DNA of 64,000 bases from UMGS1590 sp900552455 (GTDB lineage: Bacteria; Bacillota; Peptococcia; Peptococcales; Peptococcaceae): the NCBI GenBank assembly GCA_963931105.1, contig OZ007004.1, positions 2,294,001-2,358,000 of the forward strand. The letters run 5' to 3'. Position 1 is the first letter of the stretch; the number at the start of each line of letters is the position of its first letter. Of this stretch, positions 24,301-31,602 are shown piece by piece. The notes beneath the pieces were generated by a model that searched no databases, had not been told where the DNA came from, and was given only the letters and a program-made list of their open reading frames with translations. The position numbers and the translations under genes were made by a program.

Positions 24301-25488
24301 TCACACTTCGCAGACATCGTAGTTTCCTGATGGAATAATTTCTTTCATGATCTGCTCAAAATAGATCTTTGTGGCGCGATCGTATTGCGCACGCTGGACG
24401 ATAAGGACGATGGTTTTCCCCTGGTTGCTTTGAGTTTTGTAGCGACCTTTCAGTGCTCCCAATTGAGAAACGGCGCCCTCTAAGCCCAATTTTTTTCGCT
24501 CTTTCTTATGACTCTTGGCTTCAAACAGAAAATACTGGTGCGTTTTGTTATTGTGGCGGATGGTGATGGCGCCGGGTGTTTTATCAGCGATGTCTTTGTT
24601 GTAATGAAAGATCACTTCGTCCACAAATAGCGGGCGCACGGCTGTTGTCACGATGTGCAGGTCACTGAGTTGCGGAGCAGCAGAAGATACTCGCTGCTGC
24701 GAAATCTTTCTTTCAAAAAGCTTCCTATGCTTACGTGTTGCTGACTGCTCTTTCTTAATCTCAAGAAGCAACTTTTTCATGTGCTCAAGCTCGCTTTTAA
24801 TCGCTATCAACTGATCATTGCAGCACTGTAGATTTTGAATAGAGCGCTTGCTATCGTCGGCGATCTGTTCCTGATACGCTGCTTTCACTTTATTGATGTT
24901 TCGTTTCCTTAACTGGCTCAATGCTTTCAGATACGCCTGATACTGACTGTTTGTCATGCGCGTCGCCTGCTTTGCCATTTCAAACAATAATCGCGCATCA
25001 TCGCGAGGGTTATGCTGCTGATAGCCGAGCAGACTGACATCCATGAGGTAAGCGGCATCGATCATCGCAGCATGGGTGGAAATGCGTCCATCTTTTATCT
25101 GTCTGGCAAGCACTGGCTGGACGTTACAAATCAGAATTTTTGGCAGGATTTCCTGATAATAGCTTTTCTCATACAGCTTGCAGAGGCCATGATAGTCACT
25201 CGCTCCATAGACGATGAAAACTTTATACCCGAGTTGATCCACAAGCTTTGCCAAACGCATGGCAAATTCTTTGTGGCCGATGGCTCGGAGATGTTTTGTC
25301 TGATCGTTTCCTAGATAATTGCCAAGGCGGAATCCACGCGCATAACTCCCAGTAGCAACGCCATAAGCGATGGGGACGCCATCGTCACCAAATTCAAAAT
25401 CGAGGCTGCCCACTCTGTAGCGAAAAAGCGCACGCAACACATCGAGAGATGTTACCTGACCATAATCGATTTTAGGCTGCTTCTTCAT
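24301..25488 (-). CDS. DEDDh exonuclease-like protein with C-terminal E-x-K (nuclease-like) domain
   Basis: A 395-residue protein that I do not recognise as a named family. The N-terminal part fits a DEDDh 3'-5' exonuclease: DFEF at 30-33 (D-x-E), D98 in IVYGASD, and H159-x4-D164 in QHNPRDDARLLF. A charged, helical, coiled-coil-like middle follows (about 200-262). The C-terminal part contains PGAITI...YFLFEAKSHK (E323-A-K325) and SQLGALKGRY, reminiscent of a PD-(D/E)xK core, though the first acidic residue is not obvious. The ATG at 25488 lies 5 bp after the stop of the upstream arylsulfotransferase-like gene, so the two are probably coupled. Base composition is clearly AT-richer than its neighbours, suggesting separate ancestry. 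Confidence 0.6.
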   Translation of the reverse strand: MKKQPKIDYGQVTSLDVLRALFRYRVGSLDFEFGDDGVPIAYGVATGSYARGFRLGNYLGNDQTKHLRAIGHKEFAMRLAKLVDQLGYKVFIVYGASDYHGLCKLYEKSYYQEILPKILICNVQPVLARQIKDGRISTHAAMIDAAYLMDVSLLGYQQHNPRDDARLLFEMAKQATRMTNSQYQAYLKALSQLRKRNINKVKAAYQEQIADDSKRSIQNLQCCNDQLIAIKSELEHMKKLLLEIKKEQSATRKHRKLFERKISQQRVSSAAPQLSDLHIVTTAVRPLFVDEVIFHYNKDIADKTPGAITIRHNNKTHQYFLFEAKSHKKERKKLGLEGAVSQLGALKGRYKTQSNQGKTIVLIVQRAQYDRATKIYFEQIMKEIIPSGNYDVCEV

Positions 25489-25493
25489 ACTGC

Positions 25494-27344
25494 TCAAAAT
25501 TCCGCGACTTCTTTGCTGTGATAGAGGATATCATCGATAAGCAGGTCGATCTGCCATTTGCCTTTGAGGTGGGCGCATGGGATGGCCCAGTTGAGGCGGC
25601 GTTCGACGTCACTGGCGCCATAGGTGTAGAGCCATTCTGTGCCAAATGGTTTGCGGTTGGTGGTGAGGAAAAATTGGTGGCGCTCATCGCCGCGGCGCAG
25701 GATGAGGGTGCAGGCTTCGCCTTTGTAGAAGGTACCGCTGAGATAGAGCCGGGCGTCGTCCTGCCAGAATTCGATGTGCATGTCGTCCTCAAGCTGGCCT
25801 TCTGAAGTATGCGGCAGCTCGATGTCGATCTCAAAGGATGGGCGCCACTGGCCGAGCACGCTCTCGCTGCCGCGGGCGTTGGTGAGGGTCTGCGGCTGCC
25901 AGAGGCTGGCATGGACGAGGTTGTCGTCAAAGATCCAGCGCGTCTGGCGCTCGCCGTCGGCGATGTACCAGACCTGCGCGGAGAGGGCGATATCCTCCTG
26001 ACGCTCGCGCGCGAAAACGGCTGGCCGCAGAGAATCGCTGTTGGAGAGTCCGCCGGCGAGGACGAGGGCTGTGTGCTCGTCGTACAGCGTGAGATCACAG
26101 AACACTGGCGAAATGAGGCCGTCGCTGTTGGACACAAACAGGCTGACACGGCCGGTCTTGAGATCGAGGCGGTTCACATTAAACGGCGTTGGCGCGAGCT
26201 TTTTGCCAAGGGGATAGCGGTTCGCATTGACATAATAGAGCGCGTCGCCCCAGCGCTGCACGCCGTAGGCTTCTTCGAAGGTGCCGCTCAGGACAGGGCG
26301 CGTGAAAAGATCGAGACGTGTGTGCGCAGCGTTCCAGCCATCGACGCTGGTGGTAATGTGCTCGGTTGCTTCGGAACGCGCGACGCGCTGCTCCTCCCAG
26401 CCTTCTGTGCTGGCGATGATGCGGCGCACTTCCGCTGTGGCGGCGTCGATCTCGAGCACGACGTTCTGCGCCAAGCCGCTCCAGTAGAGCAGGCCGGTTG
26501 CGGCGTCATAGCGCAAGCTGGTGCCCTGGAACCAGTCGCTGCCAGATTGCCCGGCGGTGCCGTTTGATTTTGGCAACACATCGGCGGCGTTCATGCGCTG
26601 TTTCTCGCGCCCATTTTCGCCGTCGAGCCAGACGAGCACATCGCGCGCGGTGCCCTGCCAGGCTGTCTGCGTGATGGCCACGATGGTGCCGTCGGGCAGG
26701 CGTGCAAAATCGCTGACGAAACCGTCTTCAAAGCGGTACTCGCGGTAAATATGGCCGAGTGCGTCCATCTCCCAGATGGCTGTGCCGCTGTATGGCGGCG
26801 CGAGCTGCAGCGGTGCACCGCAGAGAAAATGGCCATTTTCGAGAAAGGTCAGTCGATGGTTGAGCGGCAGGGTCAGCGTCCAGCAGAGATCGCCGAATGC
26901 ATTCACCGCCACCGGCTGGCCTGCGCCATCGGCAGGCAGCGCGTAGAGCAGCGTATTCTCCGGCGCAGCGCCTTCCATCGCCACAAGCATCGGCGCTTCC
27001 ACCTCTGCCAACGGCAATGCGAGCTGAACGCGCGTGCCGTCTGTTCCCACTGCTGCAAAGCTGCAGGCTGCGCCATTCACGAGCGCTGGCACGATGATGC
27101 GATGCGCGGTCGCGGACGGCGTGTTGTAGCGCAGATAGGTGCGTCCCTGCGCGTCGCTGAGCTGTACGCTGAACGCCTCTGCCTGCGCCGTGGTAAAGCA
27201 AACGAGCGCAGAAAGCGGCGCCACGCCATAGGGATCGCGCACAACGACTGGCGCGTCCGGCGTGCCAGACTCTTCCACGAGACGCGCTTCAAGCGCCTCG
27301 GCCAGCACGCGCTGTTCTGCGATGATTCCCGGGCTGCGTTTCAT
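25494..27344 (-). CDS. Second arylsulfotransferase-family (ASST) protein
   Basis: A 616-residue protein. DPYGVAPLSALVCFTTAQ (about residues 37-54) is the N-terminal beta-domain signature of ASST proteins, followed by propeller blades: ENTLLYALPADGAGQPVAVNAFGDLCWTL, IWEMDALGHIYREYRFEDGF, FARLPDGTIVAI, SDWFQGTSLRYDAATGLLYWSGLAQNVVLEID and RRIIASTEGW. EHITTSVDG...RLDLF aligns by eye with the QHTAW...LTIF segment that holds the catalytic histidine of the E. coli enzyme, so the histidine in TEHIT is the candidate; the surroundings are poorly conserved. No export signal is present. It overlaps the upstream DUF3783 gene by 4 bp (ATGA). Confidence 0.7.
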   Translation of the reverse strand: MKRSPGIIAEQRVLAEALEARLVEESGTPDAPVVVRDPYGVAPLSALVCFTTAQAEAFSVQLSDAQGRTYLRYNTPSATAHRIIVPALVNGAACSFAAVGTDGTRVQLALPLAEVEAPMLVAMEGAAPENTLLYALPADGAGQPVAVNAFGDLCWTLTLPLNHRLTFLENGHFLCGAPLQLAPPYSGTAIWEMDALGHIYREYRFEDGFVSDFARLPDGTIVAITQTAWQGTARDVLVWLDGENGREKQRMNAADVLPKSNGTAGQSGSDWFQGTSLRYDAATGLLYWSGLAQNVVLEIDAATAEVRRIIASTEGWEEQRVARSEATEHITTSVDGWNAAHTRLDLFTRPVLSGTFEEAYGVQRWGDALYYVNANRYPLGKKLAPTPFNVNRLDLKTGRVSLFVSNSDGLISPVFCDLTLYDEHTALVLAGGLSNSDSLRPAVFARERQEDIALSAQVWYIADGERQTRWIFDDNLVHASLWQPQTLTNARGSESVLGQWRPSFEIDIELPHTSEGQLEDDMHIEFWQDDARLYLSGTFYKGEACTLILRRGDERHQFFLTTNRKPFGTEWLYTYGASDVERRLNWAIPCAHLKGKWQIDLLIDDILYHSKEVAEF

Positions 27345-27928
27345 GATTTGCCTCCTCGCGATATGATCAGTGCCATCACGGCGTTGTTGAGATCCTTCAT
27401 CGTCGCCTGGATCGTTTCAACAGAGATCGGCGCTTTGCCGACGTGGGCGAGCAGATCCTCTGCTGCCTGTTTTTTGCTGGTGAAGGTCAGCCAGAGCAGC
27501 GGGTCGTAGTCCTTTTCCACGAAATCGCCTGCCAGCGCCAGCATCTGCTGCAGGCTCACAAGCTGAGTCATCATCTCGTGCTCTTCGGCGACGTCGCCGA
27601 TCAGCTTCTGCACCTTCCAGCTGCGATTTTTTTCGGTGACCATGCATTTGTGGCCGATGCGCACCTTGTTTTGACGCAACTGCGCCAGGAACGGATCGAC
27701 CTCGAGATCGTCGATATCCATCAGCAGAAATGGCTCGCCCTCCTGCTGGGCCAGAGGTTCGAATCCCCTTATCTCCATCGGCGCAAGCTCTTCCAGACAT
27801 TGCGCCACCGTTTTTTCAAGGTCCCGCTCGCCGATCCGGCAAAGGCCTTCGCCCACACGATCGACGACAGAAATAAACGCGTTCTGATCCGACGCGGATA
27901 AGCACTCAAGATTGTAAATGTAAAGCAT
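27341..27928 (-). CDS. DUF3783-like protein
   Basis: A 195-residue soluble protein. The first part carries FLLMDIDDLEVDPFLAQLRQNKVRIGHKCMVTEKNRSWKVQKLIGDVAEEHE, a layout (LMDIDD, then K-x-x-V-T-x-x-N-x-x-W, then L-I-x-x-x-x-E-E) that resembles DUF3783. The rest is helical (VSLQQMLALAGDFVEKDYDPLLWLTF). Function is unknown. It is first in an apparent operon with the second arylsulfotransferase and the exonuclease-like protein, each joined by overlap or a few bases. The ATG follows GGAGGCG. Confidence 0.65.
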   Translation of the reverse strand: MLYIYNLECLSASDQNAFISVVDRVGEGLCRIGERDLEKTVAQCLEELAPMEIRGFEPLAQQEGEPFLLMDIDDLEVDPFLAQLRQNKVRIGHKCMVTEKNRSWKVQKLIGDVAEEHEMMTQLVSLQQMLALAGDFVEKDYDPLLWLTFTSKKQAAEDLLAHVGKAPISVETIQATMKDLNNAVMALIISRGGKS

Positions 27929-27962
27929 GTGATCGCCTCCTTGCGGTCATTTTACCATAAAG

Positions 27963-27996
27963 AAACGCGACGCCACAAGAAAATGACGTCGCGTTT
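27963..27996 (-). terminator. Terminator of the BI-1 family gene
   Basis: A perfect 10-bp stem AAACGCGACG (27963-27972) / CGTCGCGTTT (27987-27996) with a 14-nt loop lies 13 bp past the stop at 28009. T-rich flanks occur on both strands. Confidence 0.85.
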
Positions 27997-28008
27997 TTGA
28001 TCTGTGCA

Positions 28009-28677
28009 TTAATTGTCGGCTGCGAAAAGTCCGATCAGGCGCAAGATATACAGGAAGAGATTGATCCAGTCGAGGAAGAGATTGAGCACCATCCTTGGCA
28101 CGTCGTCTTCGGTGAGATAGCCGCTCTTCATGACCTGGATGTCGTAAAGGACATAGCCGCTGAAAACGAAGATCCCGCCGGCGCAGATCGCCGTCTGGAG
28201 AATCGTCGCCTGGACAAAGATGCCAACGATCGACGCAAGGATCAGGATCAGCAGCGCGCCAAAAAGGATCGAGCCGATATTCAGGAAATTGCGCTCTGTG
28301 CGTTTGGCGTAGGTCGCCAGCCCAAAGAAGAGCACGAAGGTAATGGCGACAGCGCCGAGCACAAGCTTTGCGCCGATGGCCTGTGTGTAGGCCATGACGA
28401 TCGGATAAAGGCCGACGCCTTCCAGCGCTGCGAAAACATAGACAAATTTCATCGAAATGTAGCTGCCTTCGCTCTCACGCTGGCGCCAGCGCGCAAACAT
28501 GGCAACCAACAGCATGACCACGCAAACGATTGGCATCATGATCGCTACGGCCGGCGGCACAAACATCGCGCCGACGATCATGCCGATGGTCATGATCAGC
28601 AGGCTGATCGAGAATTTTGACATGACCTGGCCGACAATGTCGACGCCACGGCCAACATCAATGATAGAATTGTTCAC
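28009..28677 (-). CDS. Bax inhibitor-1 / YccA-family membrane protein
   Basis: A 222-residue polytopic protein with about seven hydrophobic helices. Segments such as ALEGVGLYPIVMAYTQAIGAKLVLGAVAITFVLFFGLATYAKRTERNFLNIGSILFGALLILILASI match the BI-1 family layout. The C-terminal helix ends in IFVFSGYVLYDIQVMKSG...LNLFLDWINLFLYILRLIGLF; the YDIQ motif carries the conserved aspartate implicated in pH-sensitive calcium leak in a characterised bacterial homologue. The physiological role here is unknown. It is monocistronic, with a terminator after it. Confidence 0.9.
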   Translation of the reverse strand: MNNSIIDVGRGVDIVGQVMSKFSISLLIMTIGMIVGAMFVPPAVAIMMPIVCVVMLLVAMFARWRQRESEGSYISMKFVYVFAALEGVGLYPIVMAYTQAIGAKLVLGAVAITFVLFFGLATYAKRTERNFLNIGSILFGALLILILASIVGIFVQATILQTAICAGGIFVFSGYVLYDIQVMKSGYLTEDDVPRMVLNLFLDWINLFLYILRLIGLFAADN

Positions 28678-28790
28678 TTTATTTTCCTCCTAGTTGGAAA
28701 TCGAACGAAATAGATACTGTGTTCAGTATAACGTATAAATCCGAAATAGGGAAGTGAAAATTAGCATTCTCTAAAATTTCTTGACAAAAT

Positions 28791-29924
28791 TCAGCTCACC
28801 GCATTGAGCAGTGTCTGTTTGAGTTGATCCTCAATACCGGCAAGCTCACGTTCAGCGTCCAGCCGTGCTTCACGCCCCTGACGCTGAATCTTGATGGTTT
28901 CCTCGATGGTCGTGATGAGATCGCTATTGACTTTTTTGAGCGTCTCAAGATCGACAACGCCGCGCTCCGATTCTCGCGCCACGTCCACGCTGTTTTGTCT
29001 GAGCAGCTCGGCGTTTTTCGTAAGCAGCTCGTTGGTAGCATCGGTGACGCTGCGTTGCAGCTCGAGCACATTTCTCTGACGCTCGAGGCCGAGAGCAATG
29101 ACAATCTGGCTTTTCCACAGCGGGATGGTGCTGAGGATGGCGGTCTGAATTTTGTCGACGAGGACTTTGTCGTTATTCTGGATGAGCCGGATCTGTGGCG
29201 CTGTCTGGATAGCGATGGTCTTACTGAGCTTGAGATCATGCACTTTTTTCTCGAAGCGATTCACTGTGTCTTCAAAATCACGCACCACCTGTGCGCTCAT
29301 GGCGTCGCCTTTGGCCTGTGCCTCTGCGCGCAGCGCCGGAATGGTCTGATCGCGTAGCTCGGCGAGTTTTTCTTCACCGGCAACAATGTAGACTTGCAGA
29401 TCCCTGAAATATTCCAGATTCTTTTCGAAGAGTCCGTCGAAAACGGTGATATCCTTGAGCATCGCCATCCGCGCCTGTTCCAGCTCGTGCTCGATCTGGT
29501 CGATCTGCACCTCGAGTTTTTCATAACGCTGGATAAATTTTTTCAGAGCTCGGGCGGCGTTGTTAATGAAGGGGATCTTATCGAGGAAGCCGTCGTCCAA
29601 CTCGTCGACGCCCACTTCCTTAACCTTGATCACAAGATCGCTCATGAGTTCGCCAACATAACCGCTGTCCTTATTGCGCACTTTCGTGAGGATCTGCTCA
29701 GAAAATCCTGCGATGTCGCGCTGCGCACCGACGCCATAAACGATAGCGGTCTGTGTGTCCATGAGATTGATGCCGTCCTTGATCTGTTCAACACGAGAGC
29801 GCTGTTCCGGCGACAGCGTCTCTACCTGAGTGCGCACTGTTTCCAGAGACGCTGCTGTCGGTGGCTGCGGCGCTGCAGTTCCGTTAGCCTGCAGCAATGT
29901 TTCCAATGTAATCTCATTTGCCAT
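28791..29924 (-). CDS. TelA-family toxic anion resistance protein
   Basis: A 377-residue, highly helical soluble protein with strong coiled-coil character throughout (about residues 20-370). Segments such as YVGELMSDLVIKVKEVGVDELDD, KKFIQRYEKLEVQIDQIEHELEQARMAML and QTAILSTIPLWKSQIVIALGLERQRNVLELQRSVTDATNELL are typical of TelA/KlaA proteins (B. subtilis YaaN). The family is named for tellurite resistance, but its biochemical role is unclear. It is the last gene of a four-gene operon in which its usual partner XpaC is two genes upstream. The ATG follows AAAGGATG, 17 bp after the previous stop. Confidence 0.9.
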   Translation of the reverse strand: MANEITLETLLQANGTAAPQPPTAASLETVRTQVETLSPEQRSRVEQIKDGINLMDTQTAIVYGVGAQRDIAGFSEQILTKVRNKDSGYVGELMSDLVIKVKEVGVDELDDGFLDKIPFINNAARALKKFIQRYEKLEVQIDQIEHELEQARMAMLKDITVFDGLFEKNLEYFRDLQVYIVAGEEKLAELRDQTIPALRAEAQAKGDAMSAQVVRDFEDTVNRFEKKVHDLKLSKTIAIQTAPQIRLIQNNDKVLVDKIQTAILSTIPLWKSQIVIALGLERQRNVLELQRSVTDATNELLTKNAELLRQNSVDVARESERGVVDLETLKKVNSDLITTIEETIKIQRQGREARLDAERELAGIEDQLKQTLLNAVS

Positions 29925-29941
29925 GGTTGGTCATCCTTTCT

Positions 29942-30994
29942 TTATGAAAGTGCTTCAATGATTCGTTCCATCGTCGCCGCATCCGGCATCGGCGCAACCG
30001 TTGTGATCTCGTCAGCCAGTCCGTCGACGCCAAAATCAATTTCTGTCGGTTTATCGTAGACACCTGTGCGGAAACCATGCTTTTCCCATGCGAGACGCTG
30101 CACATCCTCGTCGAGCAACGCATCGATGCCGGCGGTGCCCGCTTCATCGAGGGCAATGTAGACGTGGCTCGACCAGACGGTCGGCGTCGGATAAAGCATG
30201 ACGATGTCAGCTTTCACCTGTTCCCAGGTATCAGGATTCGCCACTGCAAATTCAAGCAGCTGATTTTCGTAGCCAGCAATGATCGGCTTTGCTCCCATAC
30301 CGGTCTTGAGAAATTGTTCAAACAGATCCGAGGACGAGCTCTCCATATAGCCAAGGCGCTGGAAGATCGTCTCGAGCCGCGGCAGAATCTCACTGAGATT
30401 GCTCTCATCAGCGACGCCGCCGCAGAGCGTATTGGCGAGCAGCCCCGCAAACATATTGCCGGAATTAGATTTCGTCGGATCGGTGGTATTCACCGCCACG
30501 CTCCCATAAAGCTGTGACAGGCCGATGTCGACCCAGGTTTTTCCTTCTTCAATGACCGCAGCCAACTTGACCATATCCACACTGTAAACACCGTCATTCC
30601 GGCTCGCAATTCCCTGGCTGACGAGCGCTTCTGCGACAGCATTGCGGGTGTAAAGCACGATTGGCGTATTGAAAATGATCTCGCTTTTTTCCGATGCACC
30701 GTTCTGGTCCTCATAGATCTCCAGCGCTGTCTGATTAGACGGGAAGAGAAAATTCCGATCGCCTGCATCTTCTGTGACCATATCGATGGAACCAGCTTTG
30801 GCATAATCCATCGAGAGATGATAGCGCTCGTGCAAGATCTCCTGCACTTCCTCGTCTTCGAGGAGGCCGATCTTTTCGCCGCCGACAAAACCGCTGATCT
30901 CTGTCACCTGCCGGCTCTGTGTGACACCAACATAGGCCACGGCAACGATCGCCACAGCAACAAGTATCAACAGACCAATAAGTTTTGTTTTCAT
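29942..30994 (-). CDS. Membrane-anchored solute-binding-protein-like protein
   Basis: A 350-residue protein. A single N-terminal hydrophobic helix (about residues 4-24) without a lipobox or clear cleavage site suggests an uncleaved anchor. The rest looks like a two-lobed periplasmic-binding-protein fold related to the extracellular solute-binding (molybdate/iron type) group: IIFNTPIVLYTRNAVAEALVSQG, VNTTDPTKSNSGNMFAGLLANTL, FEQFLKTGMGAKPIIAGYENQLLEFA and IVMLYPTPTVWSSHVYIALD. No ABC permease or ATPase is adjacent, so import is unlikely. It overlaps xpaC by 4 bp (ATGA) and shares the binding-protein theme with the first gene of the operon. Confidence 0.65.
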   Translation of the reverse strand: MKTKLIGLLILVAVAIVAVAYVGVTQSRQVTEISGFVGGEKIGLLEDEEVQEILHERYHLSMDYAKAGSIDMVTEDAGDRNFLFPSNQTALEIYEDQNGASEKSEIIFNTPIVLYTRNAVAEALVSQGIASRNDGVYSVDMVKLAAVIEEGKTWVDIGLSQLYGSVAVNTTDPTKSNSGNMFAGLLANTLCGGVADESNLSEILPRLETIFQRLGYMESSSSDLFEQFLKTGMGAKPIIAGYENQLLEFAVANPDTWEQVKADIVMLYPTPTVWSSHVYIALDEAGTAGIDALLDEDVQRLAWEKHGFRTGVYDKPTEIDFGVDGLADEITTVAPMPDAATMERIIEALS

Positions 30995-31602
30995 TTTCCA
31001 CCCTCCATTTCCAAGGTGCTCTTGAGCAGCACCAGATCTGCCTCGACATCCATCAATTCCCCTTCCATGAGATGGGTGAACTGACGCGCAAAGGCATCAT
31101 TGAGCACTGGCAGTGCCTGTGCGGTTTTGGCGAGGATTTCCGCCACTTCACCGGTGCGCAGGCCAGTCTCCGAGAGCTCCACATATCGATCAAGGAGCTT
31201 CGCCGTCGTGTCCAGATAATACGTCAGAAAACGGCGCGCCAGACGGATCTTCTGCGGATTTTCTTCGAGATAATCACAGATGCGCGTACCTGTTGTATAG
31301 AGCGCCTGCGCCTGCTCGCGCACCTGTGGCTCTAAGATGCGCTTTGTCGCGGAGCGGATCGACGTCAGATCATTGTCGGCTTCATCGAGCAGATCTGCCA
31401 GCGCTTCGCCACCCGGCATCTCTGCCACATCGATGCCAGCGATCTTGCGACTTGGTTTCAAGAACAGCGTCAGCCCGATATAGAGCCCGATCGCCAACAA
31501 CAGGCTAATCACCAGACTCCAGTGCAGAAGCACATAGAGCCCCACAAATACGACGGCAGCCACCGCCGTCGCCACAAACATACGTGCAACGTCTTTCATC
31601 AA
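30991..31602 (-). CDS. XpaC-family membrane protein
   Basis: A 203-residue protein with two adjacent N-terminal membrane helices (about residues 7-25 and 28-47), followed by a cytoplasmic helical domain (EALADLLDEADNDLTSIRSATKRI, then a conserved ICDYLEENPQKIRLARRFLTYYLDTTAKLLDRYVEL). This matches the XpaC family (5-bromo-4-chloroindolyl phosphate hydrolysis protein), which commonly sits beside TelA/YaaN; the hydrolysis name comes from a phenotype and is not an established activity. It overlaps the genes on both sides by 4 bp (ATGA), showing tight translational coupling within the operon. Confidence 0.8.
   Translation of the reverse strand: MMKDVARMFVATAVAAVVFVGLYVLLHWSLVISLLLAIGLYIGLTLFLKPSRKIAGIDVAEMPGGEALADLLDEADNDLTSIRSATKRILEPQVREQAQALYTTGTRICDYLEENPQKIRLARRFLTYYLDTTAKLLDRYVELSETGLRTGEVAEILAKTAQALPVLNDAFARQFTHLMEGELMDVEADLVLLKSTLEMEGGK

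Noticed and set aside
27751..27766. GGTTCGAATCCC, a tRNA T-loop-like string
   Set aside because: It lies inside the DUF3783-like gene, the flanks do not pair as a T-stem and no acceptor, D or anticodon arms are present.
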